NCBI RefSeq assembly: GCF_041146395.1
Contig: NC_090995.1
Span: forward strand, 10,332,501 to 10,396,500
Reading direction: 5' to 3'
DNA length: 64,000 bases
From: Eulemur rufifrons
Lineage: Eukaryota > Chordata > Mammalia > Primates > Lemuridae
Each line of letters opens with the position of its first letter. Positions within the stretch are counted from its first letter, which is position 1. This document shows, one piece after another, positions 39,601 to 49,180 of this stretch. Made by a program: the position numbers and the translations under genes. A model generated the notes under the pieces. The model searched no databases. It worked only from the letters and a program-made list of their open reading frames with translations, and was not told where the DNA came from.

Positions 39601-40169
39601 ATTTGTTCTAGCATTCTATTTAGGTCCATTATGTCTTTGTTTATTTTCTGTTTAGAGGATCTGTCCTGTACTGTCAGTGGGGTGTTAAAGTCTCCAGCTA
39701 TTACAGTATTGTTATCTATCATTTGGTTGAGATCTAGTAGGGTTTGCTTTATGAATCTGGGTGCACCTAGGTTGGGTGCATATATATTGAGTATAGTCAT
39801 GGCTTCTTGATGAATTGTGCTTTTAATCAGTATGTAGTAGCCATCTTTGTCTTTTATTATTTTCGTTGGTTTGAAAGCTAAGTTATTGGAAATTAAGATT
39901 GCCACACCAGCTTTCTTTTGGTTACCATTTGCTTGAAATATCGATTTCCATCCTTTTATTTTCAGTCTAAATGCATCTTTGCAGGTTAGGTGAGTTTCTT
40001 GAAGACAGCAGATACTTGGATTGTGTTTTTTTATCCATTGGGCCAGTCTATGTCTCTTGGGCGGGGAGTTCAAGCCATTCACATTTATTGAGAAAACTGA
40101 TAAGTGAGACAGTTTTTTGTTCAGGTTGTTGGGTAGATCTTCATTGTGATGTTTTCTCTCCTGGGCCAT
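36642..40169 (-). pseudogene. L1 ORF2 (endonuclease - reverse transcriptase), truncated by Alu
   Basis: An uninterrupted frame from ATG at 40169 gives about 1175 L1-derived residues. The open frame then runs a few codons into the Alu tail as Phe and stops. Domains in order: an APE-like endonuclease (residues about 1-240) with QETHL, GDFNTPL and SDHSGIK motifs; a reverse transcriptase (about 500-780) with FADD near residue 700; and a cysteine-rich C-terminal motif [18 protein letters not shown]. Known: ORF2p nicks target DNA and performs target-primed reverse transcription. The final roughly 100-120 residues are cut off by the Alu. I see no stop or frameshift upstream of the Alu, so the catalytic parts are formally intact. 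This is remarkable for a resident copy and indicates youth. Confidence 0.95.
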
Positions 40170-40208
40170 TGTGGTATCTGGAATTTGATCTTTAGCTCTT
40201 GAGTAGTT

Positions 40209-41212
40209 TTACATTCGTGGATCTTTCTTGTGCTGATCCGTGTGTAATTCTCTTTTGAGTACTTCTTGGAGGGCTGGTCTTGTCTTGGTGAATTCCCTCA
40301 ACCTTTGTTTATCTGAGAATGTCTTGATTTCTCCTTCGTATAGAAAACTTAGCTTAGCTGGGTACAAGATTCTAGGCTGGGCATTATTCTGTTTCAGAAG
40401 CGTGAAAATGGGGCCCCAACCTCTTCTTGCTTGTAAGGTTTCAGCTGAGAGATCTGGCGTAATTCTGATGGGTTTTCCTTTGTAAGTTACTTGTTTCTTT
40501 CTCCTTACAGCTCGGAGAAGTGACTCTTTAGTGGATATTTTGGTCAGCCTGATGACTACGTGGCGTGGTGTTTTCCTATTTGCTATGAATCTCCCAGGGG
40601 TCCTTTGAGCTTCTTGGATCTGTATGTCTAGAGTATTAGCAAGGCCTGGAAAATTTTCCTCGATTATGTCTTCAAATAGCTTGTCCAACCCTTGCTTATT
40701 ATCTTCTTCACCCTCAGGAATGCCAATAACTCTCAAGTTAGGTTTCTTCACATAATCCCACATTTCTTGAAGACTCAGATCATTTCCCTTACTTTTTCGA
40801 TCTATCTCTGTGACTGACTTATTTAGTTGGAAGGAGTTATCTTCAATTTCTGAGATTCTTTCCTCTGTTTGATCTACCCTGCTCTTGAGACTTTCCACAG
40901 TGTTTTGTAGCTCTCTGAGTGAATTCTTCACTTCTAGGAGTTCAGTTTGGTTTTTCTTCAATATTTCAATTTCTTTAGTGAATTTTTCCTCCAAATCCTG
41001 CATTTTTTTGTGTTTTCCTTGTGTTGTTTATCCATTGATTCTTGTATATTATTCAGCTTGTTTATAATCCATAATTGGAATTCTTCCTGTGACATGTTGG
41101 TGTTTTGAGTCTGGTTTGTGTCAAATGGTTGGGAGCTGGTATTTCTCTTTGGGGATGAGCTTTCCATTTGATTCCTTGTGCTCTCCGTGTTTTTTCGCTG
41201 GGCCCTTCCCAT
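40209..41212 (-). pseudogene. L1 ORF1 (RNA-binding protein) with one frameshift
   Basis: ORF1 starts at ATG 41212 (MGRAQRKNTEST) and reads about 68 codons. The frame then continues in another register from about 41003 to the stop at 40209. The switch falls at a 7-base A-run (T-run on the + strand, near 41004-41010), which fits a one-base contraction. Summed length is about 334 residues, close to the 338 of human ORF1p. The visible layout is a Lys/Ser/Gln-rich N-terminus, a coiled coil with heptad-like Leu/Ile spacing ('NSLRELQNTVESLKSRVDQ'), an RRM-like region, and a basic C-terminal domain with 'RHVVIRLTK'. Known: ORF1p trimerises by the coiled coil and binds L1 RNA. Confidence 0.93.
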
Positions 41213-41720
41213 CTAGATTTATCGTTGGATCTTTACTTATAGATTTAGTCTGGTTAACAGGACTCTTTGTGCTCTATTCTTAGGCTGTGAAACAGTCTAG
41301 GTATGTTGCTTCTTTTGGCAAGAGGGGGAGACTGTTGTGTATTGTTTAGAGATTTTTCTGTTTCCGTTGGGGGACTGCTTCCGATGGGTCCAATCCTAGA
41401 GGATTGGAGTGATCCAAGACCGCTTCGGCGAGTTAGGACACTGTGTTGTGGTCTTTCAGAAGGCAGGCAAGGTCCACACTAATAGTAGACCGAAATTCTC
41501 TTTGTTTGTTTGTTTGTTTCCCTTTGGTTCTTCCTCTATAGGGGAGGTTTCTGTCTCTATCTGCAGGCAAGATACTAGCTATGGGGAGAGGACGGTGACC
41601 TCGCTTGCTCAGCGCCCCAGTTGCTGTAGCTCCCATGGGTAAAAGTCTGTCTTGGCCCAATGTCCCCAGGGATCAGGTTCCACACTCTCGCTTCTGGAGA
41701 AGTATTCAGTGTTTACACTT

Positions 41721-41740
41721 GGGCGGGGACCCTATATAAG
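41721..41740 (+). promoter_or_regulatory. Candidate L1 antisense promoter core (GC box + TATA)
   Basis: On the + strand (opposite to L1) a GC box GGGCGGGG (41721-41728) is followed 4 bp later by CTATATAAGG. The spacing is tight, but the TATA motif is canonical. A transcript starting near 41765 would run through the monomers and out of the L1 5' end towards ABCG2. This is inference from motifs only. Confidence 0.4.
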
Positions 41741-41939
41741 GTCCGTGGACCAGGGGAGAGGGCCGTCCAGGGAGCCTCTTGGTACCCTATTGCTCCGCAG
41801 TGACTTGGCTGTGGACCCTAGAATGGCGATTGCGTGCCCGCAGATTGCTGGCCCTGGGGGTGACTGCTCAGGATCCGGTATGTACTAGAGCCAGGGACCT
41901 GGCCCGTTCCGAAGCTCACCGTGGGTCCCCAGTTAGAAG

Positions 41940-42062
41940 GCGAAAAAAGAGGAGAAAGAGAAAAAAAAAAAAAAGGGAAAAAAGAAAAGGAAAGAAAGAA
42001 AAGAAAGAGGAGAAAACGAAAGAGAAAAGAAAAAAAAAAAGAAAAAAAGAAAAGAAACGCAA
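41940..42062 (+). repeat. Purine-rich (A/G) tract in the L1 5' UTR
   Basis: More than 110 bases are almost purely A and G on the + strand. Shorter counterparts lie at about 42411-42450, in the same place in the next unit. Confidence 0.85.
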
Positions 42063-43556
42063 AAAGCCAAACCAAAAAACACCAAAAACGCCAACAAAAA
42101 TGAACAAAAACAAACTACATAGCACCTCACCACACCGCAAGGCAGAAAGATACACAAATCTGAAGTATATAATTCAGCGACTCAATGTTTTTTTGTTTGT
42201 TTGTTTGTTTTACGCCTTAGCACAGCTCCGCCCCTTCACTTCCGCTCGGCTGGGTCCCGGGCGGTTTCGCAGTGGATTTCAAGATGGCGTCTGCGCGCCT
42301 GCACAGCTCCGAGGGTGGTGGGGATCCAACCTCCGCGCTCAAAAAGGCGCGGCAGCCAGAGGCCCAGAGGGCAAAGGTGCCCGCCGAGGCTGTCCGGCTC
42401 GTGAGCCGCCGGAAAAAAAAAAGAAAAAGAAAAGGAAAAAAAAAAAAACCCCAAAAAACCAAACACAAACACAAACACAAACAAACAAAACCCAGAAGAA
42501 ATTTACCAAGAATAAAATATACAGTTCGGCGAGCCTATTCTTCTTGTTTTTTTTTTTTTTTTTTTTTTATGCCGTAGCGCAGCTCTGCCCCTTCACCCCG
42601 AGCGCGGCCCCGGCATATCCCGCACTCCTGGCGTTGGTTCAGAGACCAGCGGAGGGCGCCGGGCAGAAAGAGCCGCTCGGCACTTTATGGCTCCCGAGCG
42701 GTTTCGCCCTCGCTTTCAAGATGGCGCCTGCAGAGCTCCGGGGCTGGAGGGGACCGGCTCCCCGGCAGGCAGAGACCGCCACTGCCCGGGGGCTGGCGAG
42801 CAAGGACACACACCAGGGGTCACCGGCTGGAGAACCGCCGAAAAAGGCAGCGCGGGCAGAAAGAGCCACTGGGCGCTTTTTGGTTCCCGAGCGGTTTCGC
42901 CCTCGCTTTCAAGATGGCGCCTGCCGAGCTCCGGGGCTGGAGGGGACCGGCTTCTCGGCAGGCAGAGACCGCCACTGCCGGGGGGCTGGCCAACAAGGAC
43001 ACGCACCGGGGGTGACCGGCTGGAGAACTGCCGAAAAAGGCAGCACGGGGTACAACGCTATTTTCTGTCCGGGAGTCTTTTGTGTTTTTCCGCCCTGGTG
43101 CAGATCCGTCCCTCCTCGCCAAGCGCTGTCTCAGCTGAGATCCCCCAGGTTCTAAGGTAATTTCGCAAAAAAGCCTCCTGTCTGCAATGCGCCACGTATC
43201 CCTCAGTGATTCTGCGCCGGCCTGGGTCAGGGCTCTATTCAATTGGGAGCGGAGGGCAAGCCGCTTTCCCGAGAGGCTGCACCCGCCCCGGCTGGGGGCG
43301 GGTGTATCCGACCCGCGCTCCGCTGGCTAGTGTCTGTCCCGCGTTCCTAATTTTCGTTCACCTCAGACCTCACTCGCTCTGTTTGTCCCACGCTGATTCT
43401 CCGTGGATTCACACCGCTGTTCCTGTGTGGGAGCGGTCCTCTAGTGTTGTGGCAGGTCCGGATCGATGCCTTCCTTCCCGGGAGTGCAGATCCAGGCCGT
43501 CACCACCATTCCGCCATCTTTCTTCCTCCTCTTGCTTTTTCCCTGCCTTCACTCTT

Positions 43557-44208
43557 CTGTGATGAGTCACGTCACTCAATTGCTTTGCTCATTTTTCTTT
43601 TGCCTTACCCACCCAGCGAACCCATACCCTACAAATGATTCAGCTCTTATCTTCATATCTTTGTGAATGAGAAAGCCATGCCCGTTGGTGGCTTTCAAGC
43701 CACTGTGTTTATAGAATCGAATCTTAGGGGTCCTCAGTGTACAATCTCTCTTTATGTCCCTTATTAGTGTTGGGAGGAAAAACTTTTCCTCTTCTAACTT
43801 AGGTCCAGTGCTTAGGGGCCTATAAATTAATGGACAATAGACAGATTAACAAGAGAATAGAAAAAGCTCATTTGTATGTATGCAGGAGCATTTAAATGAA
43901 GAGACTTTGTACAGCTAGAGATAGGGGTTTATTTACCAACTTAATATGGTGTCCAGGCCCCCGGGAGGCCAAGGTGGGAGGATTGCTCAAGGCCAGGAGT
44001 TCGAGATCACCCTGGGCAAAATAGCAAGATCCTGTCTCTACAAAAAATAAAAAGAATTAGTCAGGCGTGGTGGGACCCACCTGTAGTGCTAGCTACTCAA
44101 GAGGCTGAGGGGGAGGATCTCTTTGAGCCTGGGAATTCAAGGTTGCAGTAAGCTATGAGCAGGCCACTGCACTCCAGCCTGGGTAACCCAGCAAGACCCT
44201 ATCTCTGA
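43557..44208 (+). repeat. Right part of duplication copy B, with Alu (about 43961-44208)
   Basis: The sequence matches 28382-29044, including the old Alu. Here the Alu ends in a plain A-tail (44209-44218), whereas copy A ends in GT/TA repeats. Confidence 0.9.
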
Positions 44209-45410
44209 AAAAAAAAAATTATTTTAAAATCAATAATAACGTGGGAAGGAGGGAGAGGAGAAAGGGCTTCTGTGGGGAAACTAATGGACTTTCAAAGGAA
44301 AGACAAGTGGGCTTTTTAGGGAAATAAACGAAGGTGTGACAGCTTGCGATAATGTTTAGTTACGCAATTTCTCATTCAGGGGCAAGTGGTCTCCTTCATG
44401 GCAGTGAAGCTCGCCAAGAAGGGATTTACAGCAGCTTCATTCTCAGACGTCTCTGCCTTTAGTCAAATATGGGAAGCTTCAAAAAGGCTTCTTTCTGCAT
44501 CGGCTGTGCCTCAAATGTCTTCAGTTTAAAATTATCTGGATAACAACTCCGCAGGGCCCAGTGGGTCTCTGCATTAGCATCCTCTTCCATTTCCTTAGGG
44601 CCTTGTGGTGAGCAGAGGAATGACCTCCCAAAGATGTCCATGTCCTAATTCGCGGGGTGTGAATGTTAGGTTACCTAGCAAAGGAGCATGAAGATGGAAG
44701 ATGAAATTAAGGTTGTTAATCAGATGACTTTAAAATCGGGAGGTTAACCTGGCTCTAGTGGGCCCATTATAATAACAAGGGTCCCCAAAAGTGGAAGAGG
44801 GAGGCAAAGGAAGAAAGTCAAAGATGTGATGACTGAAGCAGGGTCACAGAGATGCTACCTTGCTGGCTTTGAAGAGGAGGAAGGGCCATGAGCTTAGGAA
44901 TGCAGGTGGCCTCTATAAGCTGGAAAAGGTTCCAGAAGGGACCACAGACCTGCTGACATCTCCACTTAGCCTACCAGACCCATGTTGGACTTCTGAGCTA
45001 TAAATTTATTTATTTATTTGGCAACAGGGTCTTTCTCCATTGCCCAGTGCCCAGGTTGGAATGCAATGGCATGATCATGGTTCACTGCAACCTCAAACGC
45101 CTGGGCTCAAGTCATTCTCCTGCATCAGCCTCTTGAGTAGCTAGGACTATAAGCACGCGCCATGATGCCCAGCTAATTTTCAAATTTTTTGTAGAGATGG
45201 GGTCTCACTATGTTGCCTACGCTGGTCTCTAACTCTGGGCCTCAAGCAATTTTCCTGCCTTGGCCTCCCAGAGTGCTGGGATTACAGGTGTAAGGCACTG
45301 TGCCTGGCCTGACCTACAGAAATGTAAGATAATAAATTTGTGTAGTTTTAAGCCTCGAAGTTTGTGGCAATTTGTTAAGGCAGTGATAGAAAACTAATAC
45401 AAGTCTGTTC
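44209..45410 (+). mobile_element. MaLR (MLT1-like) LTR, about 44600-45402, split by an Alu
   Basis: 'AAAGATGTCCATGTCCTAAT', 'GTGGGCCCATTATAATAACA' (GGGCCC-core), 'GGAATGCAGGTGGCCTC' and, after the Alu, 'GTAAGATAATAAATTTGTG' and 'GAAAACTAATACA' follow the order of this LTR type. 44219-44600 is unrecognised. Confidence 0.65.
45005..45309 (-). mobile_element. Old Alu (J-like) inside the MaLR LTR
   Basis: (ATTT)n tail, then a complete reverse-complement Alu ending 'CTGTGCCTGGCC'. It is considerably diverged. Confidence 0.88.
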
Positions 45411-47639
45411 CAATATTCACCATTTTCTCAAATCCCCAATCTTACCATTCACACCCCTACCCTCAGCAGATTCCCCAATTTCAAAGAGACAGTCTAGTTA
45501 CGGGTCAGATATTTATTTCAATTTTCTCTAATTAAAATGTTTATCTCCATGAGGATACATCCTAACTCCCTTCTGCTACAATATTTCAAAAAGTTTCCTT
45601 TTCCTTTTCTAATTCTAATTCCTCTGGATCTCGTTTTCATCCTGCTTCCTGATATTACTAACAACCACCTTTTCTTCGTGGCTTGTCCTCTCAGCATGCA
45701 CACGTGTTCTGGCCTGTCTAATGCAAAGTGTATAAGAAATACTCTCTCTGAACCCCAAGATAGCCTCTAGCTATATCCTGTTCACTCACCTTGCTTTTGT
45801 ACTAAAAGCTTTAGGAAGAGTTTAAATTGTTTCCATTCCTTTCCTTACTATCACTGCTTGGGCCATTATGGACTAAACTTCTTTCACCATGTTCATCAGA
45901 GGCCCCTGTTCGCTGGGAGTGAGGAGAGCCATTGGGGAACACTACATATGACCTATCTTCTACTATATTTTATTTTTTTAAACTTGGAGTGGTAGTGAAA
46001 ATAAATACACTTGGACCCAATAAATATGTTATATATGTAGCCCAAATGCCCCCAGGCCTGTGATGAGCCCTGTCTGAAACTTGGAGACTCGCCAGGGGAA
46101 TATTAACCTTTGAAAGTTCACCTTTGGAATAAGCACTAAGAAATGTACTCTTTTAGGCCCTTCCCAGCTGTTTGCAACTGGTGCACAGGCGTTCAGTGGC
46201 AGCTCCAATACTGGGCTCTGTGAATACTGGGAAGTCACTCTTATTAGGTAAAATAAAAGAGAGGTCATGTGACGGAGAGCAGAGGGCAATGGCCTGGGAG
46301 GCTGTATAAGTCATCTAACTTCCTTGTGCAAATTAGTCTCCTTTGTACTTCTGTGAGATTCCTCTTGCCCGAAAATTCTGGGACCTAAAATGACCAAACA
46401 CTAAAAGTGAAAAAAGGGCATTTGAAAATAGTTCACCCCCAAATAAACTGACCTATCTATATGAAAAATCACAAACTCAAATATTTTAAAAATTTGACAT
46501 AAAATAAGGTAGAAACTTTTTTGGTTGTGTGTTTTAGTGGTTTTAGCTCTATTTTGAGTGACATATGACTAAGCATTGTTATGTGTCTTTATATGGACAT
46601 TTTATCAATTTATTTTACTTTTAAACAAAATTGATTTTTTCATTATATATCTGCATTAGAGCAAATTTAGAAAAATCACACTAAAAGAGAAGGAAAAAAG
46701 GACATCTATGTTACTACCGAGAACAAATTAACATTTTCCTGTACAATATTGCTGTCCAGCTATTTCTATGTATAGGCTTTTGGTTCGTTTTTACGTTACA
46801 TAATTAAAGAATGCTATATTCAACTCAGTATCCTTTAAAAAAAAGTGCTTTATATCAATTTCATGTGTGTTTTCTCCACTTTTATTAAGTCTCCTCCTGG
46901 AATTGTCTTCAGAGCTTGTTGGAAAATTTTTCATCTTTACTGGTATCCTAAAATGTTATTCTTTGGAGAGTGTTTTTCAATTTTTGCTACCAATCATTAA
47001 GAGTCAGCTCGGAAGAATTTGTCCTAATTCTGGCTTAAGCTGAAGTCTGACTAAAATGTATTTCTATATGGGTCTTTAAACCGACCCATATAGAAATGGG
47101 TCCAAGAGAAAACCGAGTCCAAGAGAAAAATTTTGCCAAAATGTTTGGATGCATCATGAACGTATGTCTCAAAGTCCTTTAAACGTATCCAGTCTAGTAT
47201 TTTTAATATTAAAAAAAAATTTTGTGTCGCCAATTTTTAAAATCTAGGCTTCTTGGCTAAAACTTTCCCGTATTGGGTAAACAATGAACAGTAATTGCTA
47301 GTGTTGATTTAAACAACTTAACTGATATTATGATTTTTGCTTGTAAATGCAAACCGGAAAAATCTCAACGCAGGTCCTAATTTGCGAGGGGAGATGCAGC
47401 CAAAGCCCGATAAGCAACTCTTTTCCTGAACCTGCACAATCTCTTTGGAGCTTTTCCACACCCTCCGACTGCTGCAGACAAGAACTCACTGCAGGCACGT
47501 GAAGACTGACATTTCAACTGTTCACAGTCATATTTTCATTCAAAAAATTTCTCCCCCTTCCCGCCCCCCACCACTAGAATCAGTTCCTGATTTTACTTGG
47601 CCCCGGGGCGCAAGCATCTAATTTCTCAGAAGCTCATTT
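45410..47639. other. Intergenic, AT-rich, upstream of ABCG2
   Basis: I recognise no gene or transposon. It contains the perfect 15-bp inverted repeat at 47060-47097 and a short direct repeat just after it. GC content rises from about 47380 into the CpG island. Confidence 0.5.
47060..47097. repeat. Perfect 15-bp inverted repeat (hairpin), 8-nt loop
   Basis: ATTTCTATATGGGTC (47060-47074), loop TTTAAACC, then the exact reverse complement GACCCATATAGAAAT (47083-47097). Confidence 0.95.
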
Positions 47640-47989
47640 TCCAGAAACTTCTCCTTGCTTTCGGGGTGGGCACCGCGTGTGGGGGGGACCCTCGGCCTCA
47701 GCGCCCCGGGGGCTCAGGGGGCTCCGGCCGGCGGCAGCGACCCAACCCATCTCAGTCAGATGAGGTACTGCTCAGCCCCGGGAGCGCCCGGTGATTTCCA
47801 GAGCTAACTGTCCCCGTGTCCCTTTCGTGACAGCCCCGGAGGCAGGAGCTTTAGGTGTGTCCGCGGGCGCTCCGGGTAGCTGTCCCGGTGACCCCGCGGG
47901 AGGGCGGGGGTTCCTGTCCCGGGGCGGCTCGGCCCCCCGCGCCAGCGCTTATCTGGGCCCGGCAGATGGCGTCACGCCTTCCGCCCGCC

Positions 47990-48136
47990 CGCAGCCCCGA
48001 CCCGCGCCGCCGGCAGCTGAGGAGGAGACGCCACAGCCGGACGCCCGGGTTGTGGAGATCGCGCCCGCGCCGCCTCATCCCGCCGCCCCTCGGCGCGACC
48101 TCGGGCCCCGCGCCTTCCCCGGCCGGTCGCCGCGCG
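47990..48136 (+). other. ABCG2: Candidate alternative ABCG2 first exon (non-coding)
   Basis: A consensus donor GCGCG|GTGAGTGCC lies at 48136/48137 inside the CpG island. The start is unknown and 47990 is a placeholder. It may be an alternative 5' UTR exon, or the donor may be fortuitous in GC-rich DNA. Confidence 0.35.
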
Positions 48137-48349
48137 GTGAGTGCCGGGCCTGAGGGGAGCGCTCGGGCGCGCGCGCGGCGTCTCCCGGGACGGGGCCGTG
48201 GCGCGGGAGGGCTGTGTCGTGTGTCGCCGCGGACCGGTCCCGGCGCGCGGGAGGGAAGAGGGAGTCCCCGGACGATCCGACTGAGGTCGGGGGACGCGGC
48301 GAGGAGGCCGCCTGGAGAGCAAATGTCGGGAAAGCTCTGGACGGTTTGG

Positions 48350-48521
48350 AAAGCGTAGCGCAGACGCGCGGTGTCACAGGGAAGTGGAATCTGCTTCTTT
48401 AGGGTTGGCGTGGACGATCCGGCTGACTCGTCCCCACGTTTCGATCGTCCGTGCTCTGCCTCTGAGCACGCGGGTCCCCGGCCGGAGCCTGCGGGGAGCC
48501 CCGGCCGCCGGGGCCGAGTCG
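48350..48521 (+). other. ABCG2: Candidate ABCG2 exon 1 (5' UTR)
   Basis: From about 48370 to 48475 the sequence ('GGGAAGTGGAATCTGCTTCT', 'GGCTGACTCGTCCCCACG', 'TGCTCTGCCTCTGAGCACGC') lines up with the 5' UTR of the human ABCG2 mRNA as I recall it, in the same order. A donor GTGGGT follows at 48522. The first base is not determined. The alignment comes from memory, not from a search. Confidence 0.55.
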
Positions 48522-48855
48522 GTGGGTGGAGGAAGCGGTTTCCGCTGAGAGCGCGTGTCTGGAAAGGGCGGCGGGCATCCTGTGCCTGTTTCTTAGAAGA
48601 TACAGAACTAGTCAAACGGGCTGTAAGCCTCTCACAGTTGCATTTGAAAGTGTAAAATGCAAATTGACCTTTCAGCCTGGGTTTTCAGAAAAGGATGAGT
48701 TGGAGCAGCTCATTCAGGGTCTGGAAGCCTGTTAAGGTTCGGTGGGTAGAATTCTTGCCTTTCTCCAAATGTAGGAGGCCAACGTTGATATGGGATAGTT
48801 AACTTATCGAGCCAGAAAATTTCTACAGGTGGGAGAAAATTTGTTTTTCTTTTAG

Positions 48856-49180
48856 TTTTTTTTTTTCCTGAGACAACAGAGTCTCACTCTGTTGCCCGGG
48901 CTAGAGTACCCTGGCGTCAGCCTTGCTCACAGCAACCTCAAACTCCTGGGCTCAAGCGATCCTCCTGCCTCAGCCTTCCAAGTGGCTGGAACTACAGGCA
49001 TGCTCCACGCCCTTCTAATTTTTTCTATCTTTAGTTGTCTGGCTAATTTCTTTCTATTTTTAGTAGAGACGAGGGTCTCGCTCTTGCTCAGGCTGGTCTC
49101 GAACTCCTGACCTCGAGTGATCCACCCGCCTCGGCCTCCCAGAGTGCTAGGATTACAGGCGTGAGCCACCCCACCAGGCC
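48856..49180 (-). mobile_element. Alu (lemur-type)
   Basis: Reverse-complement Alu from a T-tail to 'CCACCCCACCAGGCC', located only about 330 bp downstream of the candidate ABCG2 exon 1 donor. Confidence 0.92.

Larger units (their letters stand above)
35636..43541 (-). mobile_element. LINE-1, full length with long 5' UTR, young but disabled
   Basis: A complete L1 lies on the - strand. In L1 order it has a 5' UTR (43541-41213), ORF1 (41212-40209, one frameshift), a 39-bp spacer, ORF2 (from 40169, split by an Alu), and a 3' UTR (35937 to about 35660) ending in an A-tail seen as T-runs at 35636-35675. Perfect 15-bp target-site duplications CCTGCCTTCACTCTT lie at 35621-35635 and 43542-43556. Total length is 7906 bp, or about 7.55 kb without the Alu and its duplication. 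Long intact frames mean recent insertion. The nick site CTCTT/CTGTG only loosely resembles the TTTT/AA consensus. Confidence 0.97.
41213..43541 (-). promoter_or_regulatory. L1 5' UTR/promoter with tandem monomer-like units (about 2.3 kb)
   Basis: This region is far longer than the roughly 0.9-kb human L1 5' UTR. Two close tandem units of 193 bp lie at about 42657-42849 and 42850-43042. More diverged related units lie upstream on the + strand (about 42215-42590 and about 41745-42200). Each carries an 'AAGATGGCG' or similar core and ends in A-rich or purine-rich sequence. At the extreme L1 5' end, CCGCCATCTT (43511-43520) reads AAGATGGCGG on the L1 strand, a YY1 site placed as in human L1. The + strand shows GGGCGGGG at 41721-41728 and TATATAAG at 41733-41740. 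Confidence 0.85.
35431..44208 (+). repeat. Local duplication, copy B, split by a LINE-1
   Basis: 35431-35635 and 43557-44208 together match copy A (28180-29044). They are separated by the L1 (35636-43541) plus the second target-site duplication (43542-43556). Copy B includes the natural end of a MaLR LTR on the left and an Alu with a normal A-tail on the right, which suggests that B is the parental locus and A the derived copy (inference). Confidence 0.9.
47640..48560 (+). promoter_or_regulatory. ABCG2: ABCG2 promoter CpG island
   Basis: About 900 bp of GC-rich, CpG-dense sequence sits in an otherwise AT-rich region. It has several GC-box-like runs (for example CCGGGGCGGCTCGGCC near 47919) and no TATA box at a plausible start. 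Known: human ABCG2 has a TATA-less CpG-island promoter with alternative first exons. A palindromic E-box CACGTG lies just upstream (47496-47501), and GCGTG cores (the binding core of the dioxin receptor) occur (for example near 47667). The regulatory assignments are inference. Confidence 0.85.

Noticed and set aside
37045..40195. Several + strand open frames of 70-150 codons.
   Set aside because: They are the antisense shadow of L1 ORF2, whose - strand frame is uninterrupted and carries the known motifs.
47851..48615. Long open frames on both strands across the ABCG2 CpG island (for example 254 codons on the - strand).
   Set aside because: GC-rich DNA has few stop codons. The products are Arg/Pro/Gly-rich without domains, and the region is better explained as promoter plus non-coding first exons.
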